This document shows, piece by piece, positions 42,413 to 50,875 of a stretch of DNA of 64,000 nt. Made by a program: the position numbers and the translations under genes. The notes under the pieces are model-generated. The model saw only the letters and a program-made list of their open reading frames with translations. It did no database searches and was not told the origin of the DNA. Positions within the stretch are counted from its first letter, which is position 1. Each line of letters opens with the position of its first letter. This stretch comes from Pengzhenrongella sicca (GTDB taxonomy: Bacteria; Actinomycetota; Actinomycetes; Actinomycetales; Cellulomonadaceae), in assembly GCF_017569225.1 (NCBI RefSeq), contig NZ_CP071868.1, forward strand, positions 4,092,001 to 4,156,000, given 5' to 3'.

Positions 42413-43407
42413 GCCAGCGCCCCCGCCCGGTCGGGTTCGGTTCGCGCGGGGTCGGCGCCGCCCGCGGCCGCCGCGGCGTCGGCGTCGGCGTCGGCCGAGA
42501 CGACGTCGCGGAAGAGGTCGGTCAGGCTCGGGCGGATCGGACTGAACCCGCGCACGGGTCCGTGGGCGAGCGCCGCGCGCAGCACGTCCTGCTCGGCCCC
42601 GGGCGCGGCCGTGGCCGACAGCTCGACGACGACGGCGTCGGTCCGGCCGGGCGCCACGTGCGCGAGGACGCCCGGCAGCGCCCGCGCGGCGGCGACGACG
42701 GCGAGCGGCTCCGCGCCGACCTCGAGCAGCCACTGCGGCCGGTCGGTGGTGCGCAGCTCGTCGATCGTGCCCATGGCCTGCATGCGGCCGGACTGGACGA
42801 TCCCGACCCGGTCGCACAACCGCTCGACGAGGTCGAGCTGGTGGGAGGAGAAGATGACCGGGACGCCCGCGTCGGCGCGCTCGCGCAGCACCGCGCTCAT
42901 GATGTCGACCGCCACCGGGTCGAGGCCGGAGAACGGCTCGTCGAGCACGAGCACGTCCGGGTTGTGCACCAGCGCGGCCGCGAGCTGCACGCGCTGCTGG
43001 TTGCCGAGCGACAGCTTCTCGACGTTGTCGCCGCGGCGGTCCCCGACCCCGAGCCGGTCCGTCCAGCGCTCGACCGCACCGGTCGCGTCGGCGGGGCTCA
43101 TCCCGTGCAACCCCGCGAGGAAGCGCAGCTGCTCGCCGACCTTCATCTTCGGGTAGAGGCCGCGCTCCTCGGGCATGTACCCGACCCGCCGGCGACTGTC
43201 CAGGTCGAGCTCGGCCCCGTCCCAGCGCACCGACCCGGAGTCGGCGGCGAGCACGCCGAGCATGATCCGCATGGTCGTCGTCTTGCCGGCGCCGTTCGAT
43301 CCGACGAAGCCGAAGATCTCCCCCGCGCGGACCTCGAACGTCATGTCCTGCAACGCCCGGACGGAGCCGTAGGCCTTGAAGAGATGGTCGATCTCGAGCA
43401 CGCTCAT
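42409..43407 (-). CDS. ABC transporter ATP-binding protein (NatA-like)
   Basis: 332 aa. Walker A GSNGAGKTTTM at about residues 38-48, Q-loop region YMPEERGLYPKM, signature LSLGNQQRVQLAAAL, Walker B VLVLDEPFSGLDP and the H-loop FSSHQLDLVERL. The C-terminal about 100 residues form the extra domain of DrrA/NatA-type exporters, with a Asp/Ala-rich tail. It energises the adjacent permease. The ATG is followed by MSVLEIDHLFKAYGSVRAL, a typical start. Confidence 0.92.
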   Translation of the reverse strand: MSVLEIDHLFKAYGSVRALQDMTFEVRAGEIFGFVGSNGAGKTTTMRIMLGVLAADSGSVRWDGAELDLDSRRRVGYMPEERGLYPKMKVGEQLRFLAGLHGMSPADATGAVERWTDRLGVGDRRGDNVEKLSLGNQQRVQLAAALVHNPDVLVLDEPFSGLDPVAVDIMSAVLRERADAGVPVIFSSHQLDLVERLCDRVGIVQSGRMQAMGTIDELRTTDRPQWLLEVGAEPLAVVAAARALPGVLAHVAPGRTDAVVVELSATAAPGAEQDVLRAALAHGPVRGFSPIRPSLTDLFRDVVSADADADAAAAAGGADPARTEPDRAGALA

Positions 43408-43628
43408 GCGCGATGCCTCCTGCGGTGGATCGGCGCCTGCGTCCGGGTTGCGGCAACCCCGGAGCGACCGGCCGACGGTGGGCGATCTGGTTTCTTTGTG
43501 TCGGGCCAAACCTACCGACGGGCGCCGGGCGGCGCGACGGCGCGCGGCGGGCGACACGCGGTGGCGCGCGGGCGGGCGGCCGGCCGGCGCCGGGGCAGCC
43601 CGGTGCCGGGCGCTCGGTGGAAACGAAA
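43408..43628. other. Non-coding gap upstream of the ABC operon
   Basis: No supported gene. It should hold the minus-strand ABC promoter; a GT-rich stretch near 43485-43515 (GGTTTCTTTGTGTCGGG on the plus strand) is the only lower-GC part. The remainder is G/C-rich and ends at the tRNA terminator. Confidence 0.4.
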
Positions 43629-43666
43629 GACCCCTCGACCGGCGCCTGGGCGCCCGTCGAGGGGTC
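43629..43666 (-). terminator. Terminator of tRNA-Ser
   Basis: Perfect 11-bp stem GACCCCTCGAC / GTCGAGGGGTC with an inner GGCGCC-type stem. Read on the minus strand it is followed by CTTTCGTTTCC, a T-rich tail, and it lies 42 nt after the tRNA. Confidence 0.8.
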
Positions 43667-43707
43667 TCGTGCACAGCTGGGCCTCGCATCGTGCGGGACC
43701 GTGTGGC

Positions 43708-43793
43708 GGTAGCGGTGGGATTTGAACCCACGGTGGAGTCTCCCCCACACACGCTTTCGAGGCGTGCTCCTTAGGCCGCTCGGACACGCTACC
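43708..43793 (-). tRNA. tRNA-Ser (anticodon CGA)
   Basis: On the minus strand an 86-nt cloverleaf: acceptor GGTAGCG with CGCTACC, D arm TGTCCGAGCGGCCTAAGG, anticodon stem CACGC/GCGTG with loop CTCGAAA (anticodon CGA, plus-strand bases 43757-43759), a long variable arm (GTGGGGGAGACTCCACC region) and T arm GGTTCAAATCC. The long variable arm is typical of serine tRNAs. CCA is not encoded. It reads UCG codons, frequent in this GC-rich DNA. Confidence 0.95.
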
Positions 43794-43865
43794 TCGGCGA
43801 ACGATACCGGGTCCGGGCCCGTGCTCCGAACCGGCACCCGCCCGGCCGACGTCGCGGGGCCGCCG

Positions 43866-43871
43866 TACGCT
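43866..43871 (+). promoter_or_regulatory. -10 box (TACGCT) of a leaderless transcript
   Basis: TACGCT, 6 nt, then GTG at 43878; identical hexamer and spacing to the S4-protein gene. Confidence 0.5.
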
Positions 43872-43877
43872 CGTTCC

Positions 43878-44801
43878 GTGACCCTCCCGGCCCAGTCGCG
43901 CGCTGATGAGTGCCCCGACGATCTCGACCGCGTCGTCGACCTCCTCGCGGGGCGCCGGCTCGCCGTCCTGACCGGCGCGGGCCTGTCGACGGACTCCGGC
44001 ATCCCCGACTACCGCGGCCCCGACTCCCCGCCTCGCACGCCGATGACCTACCAGCAGTTCGTCGGCGACGCCGCGTTCCGCCGGCACTACTGGGCCCGCA
44101 ACCACGTCGGCTGGTCGCACGTGCGCCGCGCCGAGCCCAACGCCGGGCACCGGGCGCTGGTCGCGCTCGAGGCGAGGGGCGTCGTCGTCGGCGTGATCAC
44201 CCAGAACGTCGACCTGCTGCACGAAGACGCGGGTTCGCGGCACGTGATCGACCTGCACGGCCGCTACGACCGCGTGATCTGCCTGAGCTGCGCGACGGTG
44301 ATCAGCCGCGCCGCGCTCGCCGAGCGGCTGGACGCGCTGAACCCCGGCTTCACCGAGTCGATCGGCGACGTCGGCGACGTCGAGATCGCGCCGGACGCCG
44401 ACGCCGTCATCGAGGCGACCGCCCACTTCGTCGTCGCGCCCTGCGAGCGCTGCGGCGGGCTGCTCAAGCCGGAGATCGTCTACTTCGGGGAGAACGTGCC
44501 GCGCGAGCGGGTCGCGCGCGCGTTCGCGCTGGTCGATGCCGCCGACGCGCTGGTCGTCGCGGGCTCGTCCCTGACCGTGATGTCGGGGCTGCGGTTCGTG
44601 CGGCACGCCGCCAAGGCCGGTCAGCCGGTTGTGATCATCAACCGCGGGCCCACACGCGGCGACGCGTTGGCGACGGCCAAGCTCGACGCGGGCACGTCCG
44701 AGACCCTCCGGGCCCTCGACGCCCGACTGCGGTCGCCGCGCCCGGACCAGGCGGCGGCAGCAGCGCCGGAGCTATCGCCGGGGAGCGAAGAAGTCGCGTA
44801 G
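43878..44801 (+). CDS. Sir2-family NAD-dependent deacylase (sirtuin 2, class II-like)
   Basis: 307 aa from the leaderless GTG; the frame is open upstream through the tRNA but that part is not coding. Motifs: TGAGLSTDSGIPDYRGPDSPPRTP, TQNVDLLHEDAGSRHVIDLHGRY (catalytic His), zinc pairs CLSC and CERC separated by a long insertion, KPEIVYFGENVP and VVAGSSLTVMSGLRF. The long zinc-module insertion and the PDYRG form match SIRT4/class II-like bacterial sirtuins, unlike the sirtuin at 14376. It removes acyl groups from lysine. Its 3' end overlaps tadA tail-to-tail by 30 bp. Confidence 0.88.
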   Translation: MTLPAQSRADECPDDLDRVVDLLAGRRLAVLTGAGLSTDSGIPDYRGPDSPPRTPMTYQQFVGDAAFRRHYWARNHVGWSHVRRAEPNAGHRALVALEARGVVVGVITQNVDLLHEDAGSRHVIDLHGRYDRVICLSCATVISRAALAERLDALNPGFTESIGDVGDVEIAPDADAVIEATAHFVVAPCERCGGLLKPEIVYFGENVPRERVARAFALVDAADALVVAGSSLTVMSGLRFVRHAAKAGQPVVIINRGPTRGDALATAKLDAGTSETLRALDARLRSPRPDQAAAAAPELSPGSEEVA

Positions 44802-45227
44802 GAGGTCCGCGCACTCGGGCTCCCGCACGCCGCCGACGACCTCGACCCGGTGCGTCGAGCGGCGGTCCCGCACGACGTCCCACTGGGAGCCGCAGGCGCC
44901 CGCCTTCGGGTCCCACGCGCCCAGCACGAGCCGCAGGACGCGCGCGAGCACGGTCGCGCCGGCGCACATCACGCACGGCTCGAGCGTCACGACGAGGGTG
45001 CAGCCGTCGAGGCGCCAGCTCCCGAGCGCGGCGGCCGCGGCGCGCAGCGCGAGCACCTCGGCGTGCGCCGTCGGATCCCCCGTGGCCTCGCGCTCGTTGC
45101 GCCCGACCCCCAGCACCGCGCCGTCGGGGCCGACGACGACGGCGCCCACCGGCACGTCCCCGGAGCCCAGGGCGAGCCGCGCCTGCGCGAGCGCCAACCC
45201 CATCCACCGAGAGTCGTCCTCCGTCAC
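44772..45227 (-). CDS. tadA: tRNA-specific adenosine deaminase
   Basis: 151 aa from GTG 45227, with AGGA 8-9 nt upstream; GTG 45257 would add ten residues. Zinc-dependent deaminase motifs: HAE at residues 55-57 (metal His and catalytic Glu) and PCVMC with Cys85 and Cys88. GDVPVGAVVV and NEREATGDPTAHAEVLAL are typical of TadA. It converts A34 to inosine in tRNA-Arg(ACG). The 3' end overlaps the convergent sirtuin gene by 30 bp. Confidence 0.9.
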   Translation of the reverse strand: MTEDDSRWMGLALAQARLALGSGDVPVGAVVVGPDGAVLGVGRNEREATGDPTAHAEVLALRAAAAALGSWRLDGCTLVVTLEPCVMCAGATVLARVLRLVLGAWDPKAGACGSQWDVVRDRRSTHRVEVVGGVREPECADLLRDFFAPRR

Positions 45228-45261
45228 CGCCCCATCCTCCCCCACCCCCTCCTCCACCCCA

Positions 45262-45316
45262 CCCGGTTTTCAGGGGAATCGGGGCGCGGGGCGCACCACT
45301 TCCTCTGAAAACCGGG
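45262..45316. repeat. 17-bp inverted repeat between divergent tadA and upp
   Basis: Arms CCCGGTTTTCAGGGGAA (45262-45278) and TTCCTCTGAAAACCGGG (45300-45316) pair over 17 positions with one G-T type mismatch; loop 21 nt. It lies 34 bp from the tadA start and 58 bp from the upp -10 box, so it could be an operator or transcript hairpin for either gene. Confidence 0.75.
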
Positions 45317-45373
45317 CGTGGCGGGGCGGGGCGGGCGGGGCTGGCGGGGGTTCGGGGGGTCGGTTGCGGGCCG

Positions 45374-45379
45374 TAGGGT
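45374..45379 (+). promoter_or_regulatory. -10 box (TAGGGT) of a leaderless transcript
   Basis: TAGGGT followed by six G residues and the upp ATG at 45386; same 6-nt spacing as in the other leaderless genes. Confidence 0.5.
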
Positions 45380-45385
45380 GGGGGG

Positions 45386-46021
45386 ATGCGCTTGCATGTC
45401 GCGGACCACCCGCTCGTTGCCCACAAGCTGACCGTCCTGCGTGATCAGGACACGGCCTCCCCCACGTTCCGGCTGCTCGTCGACGAGCTCGTCACGCTGC
45501 TCGCGTACGAGGCGACCCGCGAGGTGCGCACCGAGGCGCACACGATCACGACGCCGGTCGCCGAGACCGTCGGCACGAAGATCGCCGACCCGCGCCCGAT
45601 CGTCGTCCCGATCCTGCGCGCCGGGCTCGGCATGCTCGACGGCATGATCCGGCTGCTCCCGACGGCCGAGGTCGGCTTCCTCGGGATGAAGCGCGACGAG
45701 GAGACCCTCGAGGCGATCACGTACGCGAACCGGCTGCCCGACGACCTCTCCGGGCGCCAGTGCTTCCTGCTCGACCCGATGCTCGCGACCGGCGGGACGC
45801 TCGTCGCGGCGATCGACTACCTGTTCGCGCTCGGCGCGCGCGACGTCACCGCGGTCTGTTTGCTCGCCGCGCCCGAGGGCCTCAAGGCCGTCGAGGAGTC
45901 CGTGGGCGACCGCGTGGACGTGAAGATCGTCGTCGCCGCCGTGGACGAGCGCCTGAACGAGAAGGCGTACATCGTGCCCGGCCTCGGCGACGCAGGCGAC
46001 CGCCTCTACGGCATCGTCTGA
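45386..46021 (+). CDS. upp: Uracil phosphoribosyltransferase
   Basis: 211 aa. Starts [20 protein letters not shown] and carries the full family set: [30 protein letters not shown], the PRPP-binding loop [20 protein letters not shown] and the uracil-binding end [14 protein letters not shown]. It makes UMP from uracil and PRPP (pyrimidine salvage) and so works with the uraA permease at 34900. Single gene, leaderless, ended by the hairpin at 46036. Confidence 0.97.
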   Translation: MRLHVADHPLVAHKLTVLRDQDTASPTFRLLVDELVTLLAYEATREVRTEAHTITTPVAETVGTKIADPRPIVVPILRAGLGMLDGMIRLLPTAEVGFLGMKRDEETLEAITYANRLPDDLSGRQCFLLDPMLATGGTLVAAIDYLFALGARDVTAVCLLAAPEGLKAVEESVGDRVDVKIVVAAVDERLNEKAYIVPGLGDAGDRLYGIV

Positions 46022-46035
46022 CCACCTGGTTCGAC

Positions 46036-46064
46036 CCGGGGTTCTCAGTGCGTGAGAACCCCGG
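46036..46064 (+). terminator. Terminator of upp
   Basis: Perfect 12-bp stem CCGGGGTTCTCA / TGAGAACCCCGG with a 5-nt loop, 14 nt after the stop codon. Confidence 0.8.
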
Positions 46065-46266
46065 ACATCGGCCTAGGTAACTGCGCACCCGGCTGCGACA
46101 CTGGGCGTATGACCTCCTGGCAGCGAACGCCCGACGCCCCTGTGGCGTCCCGGGGTGCCTTCGCCGCGCGTGTCATGCGCTGTCGGTCCTGACTGCACCC
46201 AGTCCGATCGACCCCCGCCGGCCCCCGCATGTTCGGGCAGCGCCGGCCCGCTGATGGAGACCTGTC

Positions 46267-46521
46267 ATGACCGCACCCACGCACGCCCGCCCCCTCGCCC
46301 AGCAGCTCGCCCGGCAGGACGAACCGGCCGACCCGGCCGAGCTCCCGACGGGAGCCGGCTTCGTGCTGTACGTCGGCGTCGACGCTTCGTTCGGGCACGG
46401 CCCGCAGGCCCTCGCCGCGCTCGTCGAGGCGGCCGAGACGCTGCAGGAGCTCGCCCGCGACCTGCTGCCGCAGGCCGACACCCACACGACGCTCGCGCTC
46501 ACACCGCCCGCCGCGGGCTGA
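46267..46521 (+). CDS. Small hypothetical protein
   Basis: 84 aa, ATG preceded by TGGAGA. Sequence features: a hydrophilic start (AQQLARQDEPADPAELPTG), a short beta-like core (GFVLYVGVDASFG), then a helix (ALAALVEAAETLQELARDLLPQ) and TTLALTPP. No known domain. It stands alone between upp and nrdAB. Codon bias and the ribosome site favour a real gene, but it may be a lineage-specific orphan. Confidence 0.5.
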   Translation: MTAPTHARPLAQQLARQDEPADPAELPTGAGFVLYVGVDASFGHGPQALAALVEAAETLQELARDLLPQADTHTTLALTPPAAG

Positions 46522-46648
46522 CCCCGACCGGGCCCGGACCCGGCGGACGACCGGGCGGACGGCGCATGTCAGACCCTCGCGCGACGATAGATCTGTGCAC
46601 AGCGCCGGGCGGTTTCTCCACCGCCATCCACAGGCTCGTGCACATAGA

Positions 46649-46696
46649 TGCGCACATCTAGGGGTACGTACGCAATTGGACCACTACATCTAGCGC
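46649..46696 (+). promoter_or_regulatory. Pair of NrdR-box-like sites upstream of nrdAB
   Basis: Two 16-bp sites, TGCGCACATCTAGGGG (46649-46664) and CCACTACATCTAGCGC (46681-46696), match the NrdR-box pattern (ACACTA-N4-TAGTGT), the second best, and start exactly 32 bp apart, the three-turn spacing typical of NrdR operators. The first overlaps a perfect palindrome TAGATG-CGCA-CATCTA. NrdR would repress nrdAB when dATP is high. The rest of 46522-46835 shows no gene. Confidence 0.65.
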
Positions 46697-46835
46697 CAAG
46701 CCGTTGCTTCAGGGCGTTCGACGGGCTAGCGTCGTGACCCAACGTTGGCCCGGCGTTCGCGAGGTCGGGTCCACAACTTCAGCCCAGTCGGCCTGTGGGC
46801 CGTCCACCTCCCAGCAGTCGCGAGGTTCCAGCGCC

Positions 46836-49757
46836 GTGACCATCACGCACCCGACTCAGGACGTATCAGCCGCCAACCGCGCCACGGGCGGCGAGCCCCG
46901 GCCGGGGTCACCGCTCGGCCAGGCAGCGAGCGGCCAGATCCACGTCACCAAGCGCGACGGCACCCGCGAGCTCTACAACGCGGACAAGATCAACCAGGCG
47001 GTCGTGAAGGCGGCCGCGGGCCTGGAGGACCACATCGCCAAGGCGATGCAGGTCGCGGCCGAGCTCGCGATCACCCTCTTCGACGGGATCACGACCGAGC
47101 AGCTCGACGAGGCCGCGATCGGCGTGGCCGTGCAGAACGTGAAGGACGACCCGGACTTCGACACGATCGCCGCGCGCCTGCTGCGCAAGGTCATCAACAA
47201 GCGGGTGCTCGGCAACTACGAGAGCGACCTCGAGCTCGCCCTGCTGCACCAGGCCCGGTTCCCGGGATACATCCGCGAGGCGGTCGAGCAGGGCCTGCTC
47301 GACACCCGCCTGGTGACGTTGTTCGACCTCGACGCCCTGGCCGCCGCGATCGACCCGGCGCGCGACGACCTGCTGCGCTACATCGGCACGGTCACCATGC
47401 GCAACCGCTACATGATCAACGACCGGCGCGGGCGCGCCCTCGAGGTGCCCCAGTACTTCTGGATGCGCGTGTCGATGGGGCTGTCGCTCAACGAGGCGAA
47501 CCCGACCGAGTACGCGATCCGGTTCTACGACAAGATCTCCCGCCTGGACTACCTCCCGGCCGGCTCGACGCTCGTGAACGCGGGCACCTCCTACCCGCAG
47601 CTGTCCAACTGCTTCGTGATGCAGATGGAAGACGACATCGAGCACATCGCGAAGTCGATCAGCGACGTCATGTGGCTGACCAAGGGCACGGGCGGCATCG
47701 GGCTGTCGGTCACGAAGCTGCGCTCCGAGGGCTCCCCGATCCGGAGCAACAACACGACGTCGACGGGTCCGATCCCGTTCATGCACACGATCGACTCGAC
47801 GCTGCGCGCCGTCTCCCGCGGGGGCAAGAAGTTCGGTGCGCTGTGCTTCTACCTCGAGAACTGGCACCTCGACTTCGACCAGTTCCTCGACCTGCGGCAG
47901 AACTCGGGCGATCCGTACCGCCGCACCCGCACGGCGAACACCGCCGTGTGGATTTCCGACGAGTTCATGAAGCGCGTCGCCGACGACGCCGACTGGTACC
48001 TGTTCGACCCGGCCGAGACCGCCGATCTCGTCGAGCTCGTCGGCTCGGAGTTCTCAGAGCGGTACGCGTACTACGTGTCCCAGGCGGAGGCCGGCCGGCT
48101 GCGCGCCTTCCGGCGGATCAAGGCCCGCGAGCAGTACAACGCCATCCTCATGTCCCTCCAGACCACCTCCCACCCGTGGCTGACCTGGAAGGACACGATC
48201 AACCTTCGGGCGCTCAACACGAACACCGGGACGATCCACCTGTCCAACCTGTGCACCGAGATCTGCCTGCCGCAGGACCGCGACAACATCGCGGTGTGCA
48301 ACCTGGCGTCGATCAACCTGTCCGAGCACCTCGTTCCGGCCGACGACGGCGGCGCGAGCCTGGCCTTCGACTGGGACCGCATGCGGGCGTCCGTCGAGCT
48401 CGCGGTGCGCCAGCTCGACAACCTCGTCGACATCACACTGTCGTCGGTCTCCGAGTCGGAGCACGCGAACACCCAGAACCGCGCGATCGGCCTGGGGGTC
48501 ATGGGGTTCACCGACGTCACCGAGCGGCTCGGCTACGCGTACGAGTCGGACGAGGCGTACGACCTCATCGACACCGTGGTCGAGTTCATCAGCTTCCACG
48601 CGATCAGCACGAGCGCTGACCTCGCCCGCGAGCGCGGCTCGTACGCGAACTTCGAGGGCTCGGGCTGGTCCCAGGGCCTCGTGCCGTTCGACACGATCGC
48701 CCTGGTCGAGAAGGACCGCGGCATCCCCGTGCTCGTCGACCGCACGACCCGGCTCGACTGGGACTCGCTGCGCGCGAAGGTCCGCGGCGGGATCCGCAAC
48801 GCGACGCTCATGGCCATCGCGCCGACGGCGTCGATCGGCCTGGTCGCGGGCACGACGCCGGGCCTCGACCCGCAGTTCTCGCAGATCTTCTCCCGGACCA
48901 CGAGCTCGGGGAAGTTCCTCGAGGTGAACCGGAACCTCGTGCACGACCTGCAGAAGCTCGGGCTCTGGGAGCAGGTGCGCGGCAACCTCCTCGGCGCACA
49001 GGGCGACCTGTCCGCGGTCCCCGGCATCCCCGACCACCTGCGCGAGGTCTACAAGACGTCGTTCCAGCTCACGCCGTTCGCGTTCATCGAGGTGGCCGCG
49101 CGCGCGCAGAAGTGGATCGACCAGGCCATCAGCCGAAACATCTACCTGCAGTCGCGCGACGTCTCCGAGATGGCCCGGCTGTACTCCGCGGCGTGGGAGC
49201 GCGGGGTGAAGACGACGTACTACCTGCACGTCAAGCCAAGGCACACGGCGGAGCAGTCGACGGTGCGCGTGAACAAGTCGGAGGCCCGGCCGGTCACGCC
49301 CACGACGCCTCCGGCGGGTCAGGCGCCCGTCGCCGGTCCCCCGGCGGCGCCCCGGCGAGGTTTCGGCTTCGGCCGGTCCGCCGGCACGCCCGCCGCTCCT
49401 ACCGCTCCTGTCCCACTGGAGCAGGAGCAGGAGCCGACGGCAGCGGCTTCGACGCCGACGCCCCCGCCACCAGCTCCGGCGTCAGCAGCCGCGGCGCCAC
49501 CAACTGCGGCGCCACCAGCTGCGGCGCCACCAGCTGCCACGCCGCTGGCTCCCCCGCGACTCTCGTCCCCGCTGCCACCGCCGCCGGCGCAGCCGGCCTG
49601 GAGCGCTCCGCTCCCGCCGATCACGCCCCGATCCCCGATCCCCGTCGCGGCGCCGGTCGCCGTCGCCGACCCGACCGACGAGAACCTCGACGTGGTGGAC
49701 GGCGTCGCCTGCCCCGTCGACCCGATGGAACGCCTCCAGTGCGAGTCCTGCCAGTAG
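46836..49757 (+). CDS. nrdA: Class I ribonucleotide reductase alpha subunit
   Basis: 973 aa from GTG 46836 (GCGAGG upstream); the frame extends to TTG 46704. An ATP-cone (IHVTKRDGTRELYNADKINQAVVKAAAG...) regulates activity. Catalytic residues: SNCFVM and CNLASINL supply the active-site disulfide Cys pair, NLCTEI the thiyl-radical Cys and Glu, and TTYYLHVK the twin Tyr of the radical path. After about residue 810 comes an unusual Ala/Pro-rich linker of about 145 residues, partly encoded by 15-bp repeats near 49490-49537, and then the redox tail LQCESCQ. The linker may tether the swinging Cys tail. It reduces ribonucleoside diphosphates together with the beta subunit 70 nt downstream. Confidence 0.92.
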   Translation: MTITHPTQDVSAANRATGGEPRPGSPLGQAASGQIHVTKRDGTRELYNADKINQAVVKAAAGLEDHIAKAMQVAAELAITLFDGITTEQLDEAAIGVAVQNVKDDPDFDTIAARLLRKVINKRVLGNYESDLELALLHQARFPGYIREAVEQGLLDTRLVTLFDLDALAAAIDPARDDLLRYIGTVTMRNRYMINDRRGRALEVPQYFWMRVSMGLSLNEANPTEYAIRFYDKISRLDYLPAGSTLVNAGTSYPQLSNCFVMQMEDDIEHIAKSISDVMWLTKGTGGIGLSVTKLRSEGSPIRSNNTTSTGPIPFMHTIDSTLRAVSRGGKKFGALCFYLENWHLDFDQFLDLRQNSGDPYRRTRTANTAVWISDEFMKRVADDADWYLFDPAETADLVELVGSEFSERYAYYVSQAEAGRLRAFRRIKAREQYNAILMSLQTTSHPWLTWKDTINLRALNTNTGTIHLSNLCTEICLPQDRDNIAVCNLASINLSEHLVPADDGGASLAFDWDRMRASVELAVRQLDNLVDITLSSVSESEHANTQNRAIGLGVMGFTDVTERLGYAYESDEAYDLIDTVVEFISFHAISTSADLARERGSYANFEGSGWSQGLVPFDTIALVEKDRGIPVLVDRTTRLDWDSLRAKVRGGIRNATLMAIAPTASIGLVAGTTPGLDPQFSQIFSRTTSSGKFLEVNRNLVHDLQKLGLWEQVRGNLLGAQGDLSAVPGIPDHLREVYKTSFQLTPFAFIEVAARAQKWIDQAISRNIYLQSRDVSEMARLYSAAWERGVKTTYYLHVKPRHTAEQSTVRVNKSEARPVTPTTPPAGQAPVAGPPAAPRRGFGFGRSAGTPAAPTAPVPLEQEQEPTAAASTPTPPPPAPASAAAAPPTAAPPAAAPPAATPLAPPRLSSPLPPPPAQPAWSAPLPPITPRSPIPVAAPVAVADPTDENLDVVDGVACPVDPMERLQCESCQ

Positions 49758-49827
49758 CGCACTGAACCCCAGACCCGCCGAACCCCAGACCAGAAGCCCG
49801 CCGAACCACCGAAGGAGCGCGCGCCAC

Positions 49828-50820
49828 ATGGGCGACCATCAGATACTCGGCACCGGGATCTCCGAGGGCCTCCTGCTCAAGCCGGTCCGCTACCAGTGGG
49901 CGATGGACCTGTACCAGCAGGCGGTCGCGAACACCTGGTTCCCGAACGAGATCCAGCTCGGCGAGGACCTCGCGGACTTCAAGCGGATGACCGCGGAGGA
50001 GAAGCACGCGGTCACGTTCCTGATGTCGTACTTCAACCCGAACGAGCTGCTGGTCAACAAGGCCCTCGCCTTCGGCGTGTACCCCTACATCAACGCCCCA
50101 GAGGCGCACCTGTACCTCGCCAAGCAGATGTGGGAGGAGGCCAACCACTGCATGGCGTTCGAGTACGTGCTCGAGACGTTCCCGATCGACCGCGCCGAGG
50201 CGTACGACTCGCACATCACCGTGCCGTCGATGGCCGCGAAGGAGGCCTTCCAGGTCACCTACATCAAGCGCATGACCGAGCAGCGCCTCGACATCACGAC
50301 CACAGCGGGCAAGCGCGACTTCGTGCGCAACCTCGTGGCCTACAACATCATCCTCGAGGGCATCTGGTTCTACTCGGGCTTCATGGTCGCGCTGAGCTTC
50401 CGGCAGCGGAACCTGCTGCGGAACTTCGGCTCGCTGATGGACTGGGTCGTGCGCGACGAGTCGCTGCACCTGAAGTTCGGCATCAACCTGATCCTCACGG
50501 TGCTCGACGAGAACGAGGACCTGCAGACGGCCGAGTTCGCCGACGAGATCCGCGGGATGATCCTCGAGGCCGTCGAGATGGAGGAGCAGTACAACCGCGA
50601 CCTGCTGCCCTCGGGCATCCTCGGGCTGAACGCCGACTACGTGAACCAGTACGTCAAGTACCTGGCCGACCGGCGCCTCGAGGAGCTCGGGTTCGAGCCG
50701 CACTACAACGTCTCCAACCCCGCCAAGTGGATGGCCGCGGCGAACGACACCCTCCAGCTCGTGAACTTTTTCGAGGCCACGAACACGTCGTACGAGGTCA
50801 ACGCGCGATCCGGAAGCTGA
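49828..50820 (+). CDS. nrdB: Class Ic-type ribonucleotide reductase beta subunit (Phe at the radical site)
   Basis: 330 aa, ATG preceded by GAAGGAG. Metal ligands: Glu73 (PNELLV), Glu104 and His107 (EEANH), Glu177 (ILEGIWFYSGF), Glu211 and His214 (RDESLH). Four residues after His107, where Tyr122 of E. coli sits, is Phe111 (codon TTC 50158-50160). This, Glu73 instead of Asp and blocks such as LPSGILGLNADYVNQYVKYLADRRLE match chlamydial class Ic R2, which uses a Mn(IV)/Fe(III) centre and no tyrosyl radical. I infer class Ic. It pairs with the alpha subunit 70 nt upstream. Whether another Tyr takes over cannot be seen. Confidence 0.92.
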   Translation: MGDHQILGTGISEGLLLKPVRYQWAMDLYQQAVANTWFPNEIQLGEDLADFKRMTAEEKHAVTFLMSYFNPNELLVNKALAFGVYPYINAPEAHLYLAKQMWEEANHCMAFEYVLETFPIDRAEAYDSHITVPSMAAKEAFQVTYIKRMTEQRLDITTTAGKRDFVRNLVAYNIILEGIWFYSGFMVALSFRQRNLLRNFGSLMDWVVRDESLHLKFGINLILTVLDENEDLQTAEFADEIRGMILEAVEMEEQYNRDLLPSGILGLNADYVNQYVKYLADRRLEELGFEPHYNVSNPAKWMAAANDTLQLVNFFEATNTSYEVNARSGS

Positions 50821-50863
50821 TCGCCCGCCCGCCGCTCGCCATGCGGGACCGCGGCGCGCTCCG

Positions 50864-50869
50864 TACGGT
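50864..50869 (+). promoter_or_regulatory. -10 box (TACGGT) of a leaderless transcript
   Basis: TACGGT, 6 nt, then ATG at 50876. Gives the next gene its own start after nrdB. Confidence 0.5.
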
Positions 50870-50875
50870 GGACCC

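Noticed and set aside
43376-43774. Open frames upstream of and across tRNA-Ser
   Set aside because: They cross a tRNA and a terminator hairpin and have low-complexity translations; treated as non-coding.
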